A stretch of DNA of 10,629 bases, taken from the NCBI GenBank assembly GCA_036570145.1, contig DATCPJ010000180.1, positions 1 to 10,629 on the forward strand, given 5' to 3'. Under the pieces are notes generated by a model. It was given only the letters and a program-made list of their open reading frames with translations, had not been told where the DNA came from and did no database searches. The position numbers and the translations under genes are program-made. Below are positions 8,113-10,629 of the stretch, in pieces (position 1 is the first letter of the stretch; every line of letters starts with the position of its first letter). This DNA comes from UBA6019 sp036570145 (GTDB lineage Bacteria; Chloroflexota; Dormibacteria; Dormibacterales; Dormibacteraceae).

Positions 8113-8277
8113 GGCAAGTCTTGCTCCCCCACGCAGTGGGGGAGTGTCGCCGAAGGCGGCGAGGGGGCGTTCACCGATGAATGCGGAAGGGATCTTCTTC
8201 GGGTGGGTGTCGGAGAATGCCCCTCCGGCCCCGCTTCGCGGGTCCACCTCCCCACAGGTGGGGAGGCAAGAATTGCC
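8113..8277. repeat. 165-bp imperfect palindromic intergenic element (two mirrored arms)
   Basis: The left arm (8113-8177) and the reverse complement of the right arm (8210-8277) share the same order of parts. First come outer ends GGCAAGTCTTG and CAAGAATTGCC, inverted repeats matching at 10 of 11 positions. Next is a 9-bp stem rich in C and G (8124-8144 left; 8247-8266 right). Then comes a small stem with a GAA/TTC loop (8148-8158 left; 8230-8242 right). Last is GAGGGGGCGTTCACCGA at 8161-8177 against TCGGAGAATGCCCCTC at 8210-8225. The symmetry axis is near 8193-8195, within GAAGGGATCTTC (8186-8197), which itself holds a GAAG/CTTC stem. No protein is encoded. It fits a non-autonomous palindromic element such as a MITE or a REPIN-like pair of inverted REP units. 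No clear target-site duplication is visible. It fills most of the 237-nt gap between the quinone reductase and E1 alpha genes. Confidence 0.8.
8124..8144 (+). terminator. Strong 9-bp hairpin, possible terminator of the upstream operon
   Basis: CTCCCCCAC pairs perfectly with GTGGGGGAG around a GCA loop, 39 nt after the quinone reductase stop codon. A second small hairpin (CGCC, GAA loop, GGCG; 8148-8158) follows. There is no T tract, so intrinsic termination would be non-canonical. The hairpin is also part of the palindromic element, and termination may be a side effect of that insertion. Confidence 0.35.
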
Positions 8278-8317
8278 CGGTCGGACGGTGGTGGCGGGAT
8301 GAGCGGGTTGAACTCTC

Positions 8318-8323
8318 GATAAT
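8318..8323 (+). promoter_or_regulatory. Candidate -10 box upstream of the E1 genes
   Basis: GATAAT matches five of six bases of TATAAT in an otherwise very GC-rich stretch between the palindromic element and the E1 alpha coding region. No TTGACA-like -35 box lies 16-18 nt upstream. If real, transcription would begin near 8330-8331, close to the in-frame GTG at 8331, which would give a leaderless mRNA. It overlaps the ATG at 8322, so the two readings exclude each other. Confidence 0.25.
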
Positions 8324-9380
8324 GGAGCCCGTGACCGATAACGGCGTCTACCAGGTCCTCGAGCCCTCCGGCAAGCTGAGGAAGGGCGCCAAGCCCTCGC
8401 TCGACGATGAGTTCGTCCTCGAAGGGCTTCGCTGGATGCTGCTCAGCCGTGCCTTCGACAGCAAGGCCACCGCGCTTCAACGGCAGGGACGGTTCGGCGT
8501 CTTCTCCCCGGTCATCGGACAGGAGGCCGCCGTGGTCGGCTCGGCAATGGCCTTCGAGCCGAAGACGGACTGGCTGGTGCCCCAGTACCGGGAGCTGCCC
8601 GCCTACCTGATGTGGGGCCTCCCACTCAGCAAGCACATCCTCAACCTGAGCGGGAACCCGATCGCCGGCCGGATCCCGGACGACGTGAAGCTGCTTCCCA
8701 CCCAGGTCGCGCTGGCGGCCCAGCTCCCCCACGCCGTCGGACTTGCCTGGGGTCTCAAGATCCAGGGCAAGGAGGGTGTCGTGATCGCCTACTTCGGTGA
8801 GGGTTCCTCCTCCGAGGGTGACTTCCACGAGGCCTGCAACCTGGCCGGCGTCACCGGGGCGCCGATCGTCTTCTTCCTCCAGAACAACCAGTGGGCGATC
8901 TCCACGCCGCGCGCCTACCAGACTGCCGCCCGCTACTTCGCCGATCGCGCCGCGGGCTACGGATTTCCGGGCCGCGTCGTCGACGGCAACGACCTGCTCG
9001 CGGTCTACGAGGTGACCAAAGAGGCGGTCGAACGGGCTCGCAAGGGCGACGGTCCCAGCCTGATCGAGGCGATAACCTACCGGATGTCCTTCCACAACAC
9101 GACCGACAACCCGAGCCGCTACCAGGACCCGAAGGATCTCGAGGAGGCCCGCCTGCGCGACCCGATCGAGCGGGTGGAGGCGTACCTTCGCGAGCGCGGG
9201 CTCTGGAGCCCGGAACGGGAGAAGGAGTTCAAGGCGGCCGCGGCTCAGGAGATTGAGGACGCCCTCGCCGAGGCGCAGAAGGCGCCGCCACCGCAGCCGT
9301 CGCAGATCTTCGACCACGTCTTCGCCGAGCTGACGCCACGCCAGGCGGCCCAGCGTCGCGAGATGCTGGGCCGCGACTGA
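8322..9380 (+). CDS. 2-oxoacid dehydrogenase E1 component, alpha subunit (branched-chain/pyruvate type)
   Basis: Thiamine-diphosphate-dependent E1 alpha subunit, 352 aa, which with E1 beta decarboxylates a 2-oxoacid and acylates the lipoyl group of E2. The ThDP/Mg motif is FGEGSSSEGDFHEACN (158-173) with NN at 188-189. The GEG form (Glu160 for Asp) and the loop YRMSFHNTTDNPSRY (253-267, His258) resemble the branched-chain 2-oxoacid dehydrogenase alpha subunit (human BCKDHA has GEG) more than pyruvate dehydrogenase (GDG and GHS loop). SQ/AQLPHAVGLA-type sequence occurs at 133-142. The ATG at 8322 lacks a ribosome binding site. GTG at 8331 is an alternative start, possibly leaderless. The frame is open back to 8181, but that part lies in the palindromic element and encodes no family sequence. 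E1 beta follows after 12 nt. No E2 or E3 gene is in the window. The E1 alpha family is certain; substrate (pyruvate or branched-chain 2-oxoacids) is inferred. Confidence 0.92.
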   Translation: MEPVTDNGVYQVLEPSGKLRKGAKPSLDDEFVLEGLRWMLLSRAFDSKATALQRQGRFGVFSPVIGQEAAVVGSAMAFEPKTDWLVPQYRELPAYLMWGLPLSKHILNLSGNPIAGRIPDDVKLLPTQVALAAQLPHAVGLAWGLKIQGKEGVVIAYFGEGSSSEGDFHEACNLAGVTGAPIVFFLQNNQWAISTPRAYQTAARYFADRAAGYGFPGRVVDGNDLLAVYEVTKEAVERARKGDGPSLIEAITYRMSFHNTTDNPSRYQDPKDLEEARLRDPIERVEAYLRERGLWSPEREKEFKAAAAQEIEDALAEAQKAPPPQPSQIFDHVFAELTPRQAAQRREMLGRD

Positions 9381-9383
9381 AGT

Positions 9384-9389
9384 GGGGAG
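9384..9389 (+). promoter_or_regulatory. Ribosome binding site of the E1 beta gene
   Basis: GGGGAG in the 12-nt gap between the two E1 genes ends 3 nt before the ATG at 9393. It is the clearest Shine-Dalgarno-like sequence in the window and supports that start, although the spacing is short. Confidence 0.6.
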
Positions 9390-9392
9390 CTG

Positions 9393-10370
9393 ATGGCCGA
9401 GCTCACGATCATCGAGGCGATCCGGGCTGCCCTCCTGAATGAGATGGAGGCGGACGAGCGGGTGATGGTCCTCGGCCTCGACGTGGGCCGGCTCGGCGGT
9501 GTTTTCAGGACGACCGACGGCATGATCGAAAGGTTTGGACGCGCTCGGGTGTTCGACACCCCGCTGGCGGAGGCCTCGATCGTCGGCTCCAGCATCGGGC
9601 TGGCGATCTCCGGCCTCATCCCGGTGGCCGAGATCCAGTTCCTTGGATTCACCCACCAGGCGTTCCATCAGATGGGCCAGCAGCTGGGCCGGTTTCGCTA
9701 CCGCTCGCGCGGCCGCTACCCGCTCCAGGTGACGATCCGGGCGCCGATGGGCGGCGGCACCAAAACGCCCGAGTTCCATCCCGATGCGATCGAGGCGCAA
9801 TTCGTCCAGTCGCCGGCGATCAAGGTGGTGATGCCGAGCAACCCCTACGACGCCAAGGGGATGCTCATCGAGGCGATCCGCGACCCCGACCCGGTTCTCT
9901 TCATCGAGCCGGAGCGGCTCTACCGGAAGGGCCGGGCCGAGGTCCCCGACGAGGCTTACACGGTTCCCTTCGGCAAGGCCCGGTTGGTGCGCGAGGGTGA
10001 GCACGTAACCCTGATCGGCTGGAGCGCGGCGGTGGAGGTATGCGAGCAGGCCGCCGCCAAGTTGGCAGAGGAGGGGATCTCGGCCGACGTCCTCGACCTG
10101 CGTTCGCTGGTGCCCCTCGACGTTGAAGCGATGGTCGCCTCGATCACCCGAACCGGCCGCTGCGTCGTCGTCCACGAGGCGCCGCTCTCGGCCGGGTTCG
10201 GGGCCGAGGTCGTCGCAACTCTCCAGGAGGAGGCCTTCTACTCGCTCGACGCTCCGATCGCGCGGGTTACCTCCTATGACACGCCCTACCCGCCTGCTTC
10301 GCTGGAGACCGCCTGGCTGCCCACTGCGGCGCGGGTCGTCAAAGCGGCTCGGAAGATGGTCAACGCCTGA
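9393..10370 (+). CDS. 2-oxoacid dehydrogenase E1 component, beta subunit (branched-chain/pyruvate type)
   Basis: Beta subunit of the alpha2beta2 E1 enzyme, 325 aa, the usual length for PdhB/BkdA2-type proteins. An N-terminal pyrimidine-binding domain shows LTIIEAIRAAL (4-14), FDTPLAEASIVGSSIGLA (54-71, Glu60 expected to activate the thiamine ring) and PVAEIQFLGF (77-86). The segment RAPMGGGTKTPEFHPDAIE (116-134) carries the conserved active-site-region histidine (His129), and PSNPYDAKGMLIEAIRDPDPV (148-168) is strongly family-typical. The C-terminal transketolase domain contains SADVLDLRSLVPLD (230-243), which helps the dimer and E2 contact, and ends TAARVVKAARKMVNA. It is 12 nt behind E1 alpha with a good ribosome binding site, so the two are made together. 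No E2 gene follows: the next reading frame starts 92 nt downstream and lacks a lipoyl domain. The family is certain; which 2-oxoacid is used is not decided by sequence alone. Confidence 0.95.
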   Translation: MAELTIIEAIRAALLNEMEADERVMVLGLDVGRLGGVFRTTDGMIERFGRARVFDTPLAEASIVGSSIGLAISGLIPVAEIQFLGFTHQAFHQMGQQLGRFRYRSRGRYPLQVTIRAPMGGGTKTPEFHPDAIEAQFVQSPAIKVVMPSNPYDAKGMLIEAIRDPDPVLFIEPERLYRKGRAEVPDEAYTVPFGKARLVREGEHVTLIGWSAAVEVCEQAAAKLAEEGISADVLDLRSLVPLDVEAMVASITRTGRCVVVHEAPLSAGFGAEVVATLQEEAFYSLDAPIARVTSYDTPYPPASLETAWLPTAARVVKAARKMVNA

Positions 10371-10396
10371 CGGGAGGCGCCGCCCCGGCCCCCCCC

Positions 10397-10423
10397 GAAT
10401 GCTTACAGATTCTTCACAAATAG
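10397..10423. promoter_or_regulatory. AT-rich island before the last gene, candidate promoter or operator
   Basis: These 27 bases hold only 9 G or C, against about 70% around them, and come directly after a run of eight C (10389-10396). They contain two adjacent similar 10-mers, CTTACAGATT (10402-10411) and CTTCACAAAT (10412-10421). TTCACA (10413-10418) could serve as a weak -35 box, but no good -10 box follows at the right distance. It lies 40 nt before the ATG at 10463, in a 92-nt gap that is otherwise empty. Confidence 0.3.
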
Positions 10424-10462
10424 CCCGGAGGCTGGTAGGGGCGCTGTGCATTACTGATCGGG

Positions 10463-10629
10463 ATGTGGCGCGCCACCTCGTTGGGAATCATCGTCGGGGG
10501 GGTGCTCAGCTTCTCGCTGGCCTTCATGTTCGCCGACGTCCAGGCGTCCGATCGCTCCCCGAAGCACGCTGTTGCGGCGACCGTGGCGGCGAACTCGCCG
10601 GCGCCGCCGGCAGCCGAGCCGTCTCCCGA
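10463..10629 (+). CDS. Membrane-anchored or secreted protein, unrecognised, 3' partial
   Basis: A reading frame opens at ATG 10463 and stays open to the window end (55 codons plus two bases). It starts MWRATSLGIIVGGVLSFSLAFMF: a short basic end (Arg3) and about 19 hydrophobic residues (5-23), typical of a signal anchor or uncleaved signal peptide. An Ala/Pro/Ser-rich stretch (residues 35-55) follows, like a linker outside the membrane. An in-frame TAG at 10436 and no other start codon after it make this ATG the only choice. There is no clear ribosome binding site. The AT-rich patch at 10397-10423 may drive it. It is not an E2 subunit (no lipoyl domain motif), so it probably does not belong to the E1 operon. 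Function cannot be named from this piece. Confidence 0.6.
   Translation, partial: MWRATSLGIIVGGVLSFSLAFMFADVQASDRSPKHAVAATVAANSPAPPAAEPSP

Noticed and set aside
8113..8277. CRISPR array or tRNA/riboswitch in the intergenic region
   Set aside because: The arms are inverted, not direct, repeats without spacers of even size, and no cloverleaf or known riboswitch core is visible.
8181..8321. N-terminal extension of E1 alpha to the ATG at 8181
   Set aside because: It would be translated from the palindromic element and shows no E1 family sequence.
7557..10451. A 964-codon open frame on the minus strand
   Set aside because: It runs antisense to the quinone reductase, the palindrome and both E1 genes, which have clear family motifs. 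Its product is a low-complexity mix rich in Arg, His, Asp and Gly with no known domain, as expected opposite GC-biased codons.
10496..10502. Run of seven G in the start of the last gene as a phase-variation switch
   Set aside because: Seven G over Gly-Gly-Val codons is unremarkable here and there is no sign of length variation.

Overview
The window is about 70% GC by eye, tightly packed, and every supported gene lies on the + strand. High GC, a full-length-type Lhr helicase directly followed by a Nei2-type DNA glycosylase (the same neighbour pair as Rv3296-Rv3297 of Mycobacterium tuberculosis), a TTG start and genes without clear ribosome binding sites all suggest a chromosomal segment of a high-GC actinobacterium. 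An uncultured Thermoleophilia-like lineage is a guess I cannot test here.

Region 1 (1-8084) looks like one operon of four genes with gaps of 30, 10 and 1 nt. It contains: lhr (5' end cut by the window edge, Walker A missing); nei2 (TTG start, DNA base-excision repair); a stand-alone molybdenum-cofactor subunit of the xanthine dehydrogenase/aldehyde oxidase family; and a quinone oxidoreductase-like MDR protein. The first two are a DNA-repair pair. The last two are oxidoreductases whose link to repair is not evident from sequence. The Mo subunit has no iron-sulfur or FAD subunit beside it and lacks the residues that bind purines in xanthine oxidase.

Region 2 (8085-8321) has no gene. Most of it is a 165-bp imperfect palindrome (8113-8277) made of two mirror-image arms, each with two stem-loops. 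It looks like a dispersed palindromic element and separates the two transcription units.

Region 3 (8322-10370) encodes the alpha and beta E1 subunits of a thiamine-diphosphate-dependent 2-oxoacid dehydrogenase, closest in motifs to the branched-chain type. No E2 or E3 gene follows. After an AT-rich island (10397-10423), a new gene starts at 10463, with an N-terminal membrane segment and an Ala/Pro-rich tail, and runs off the window.

I saw no CRISPR array, tRNA, rRNA, transposase, phage gene or defence system. The less ordinary items are the 165-bp palindrome, a perfect 20-bp palindrome in frame inside lhr, and the orphan molybdenum subunit.
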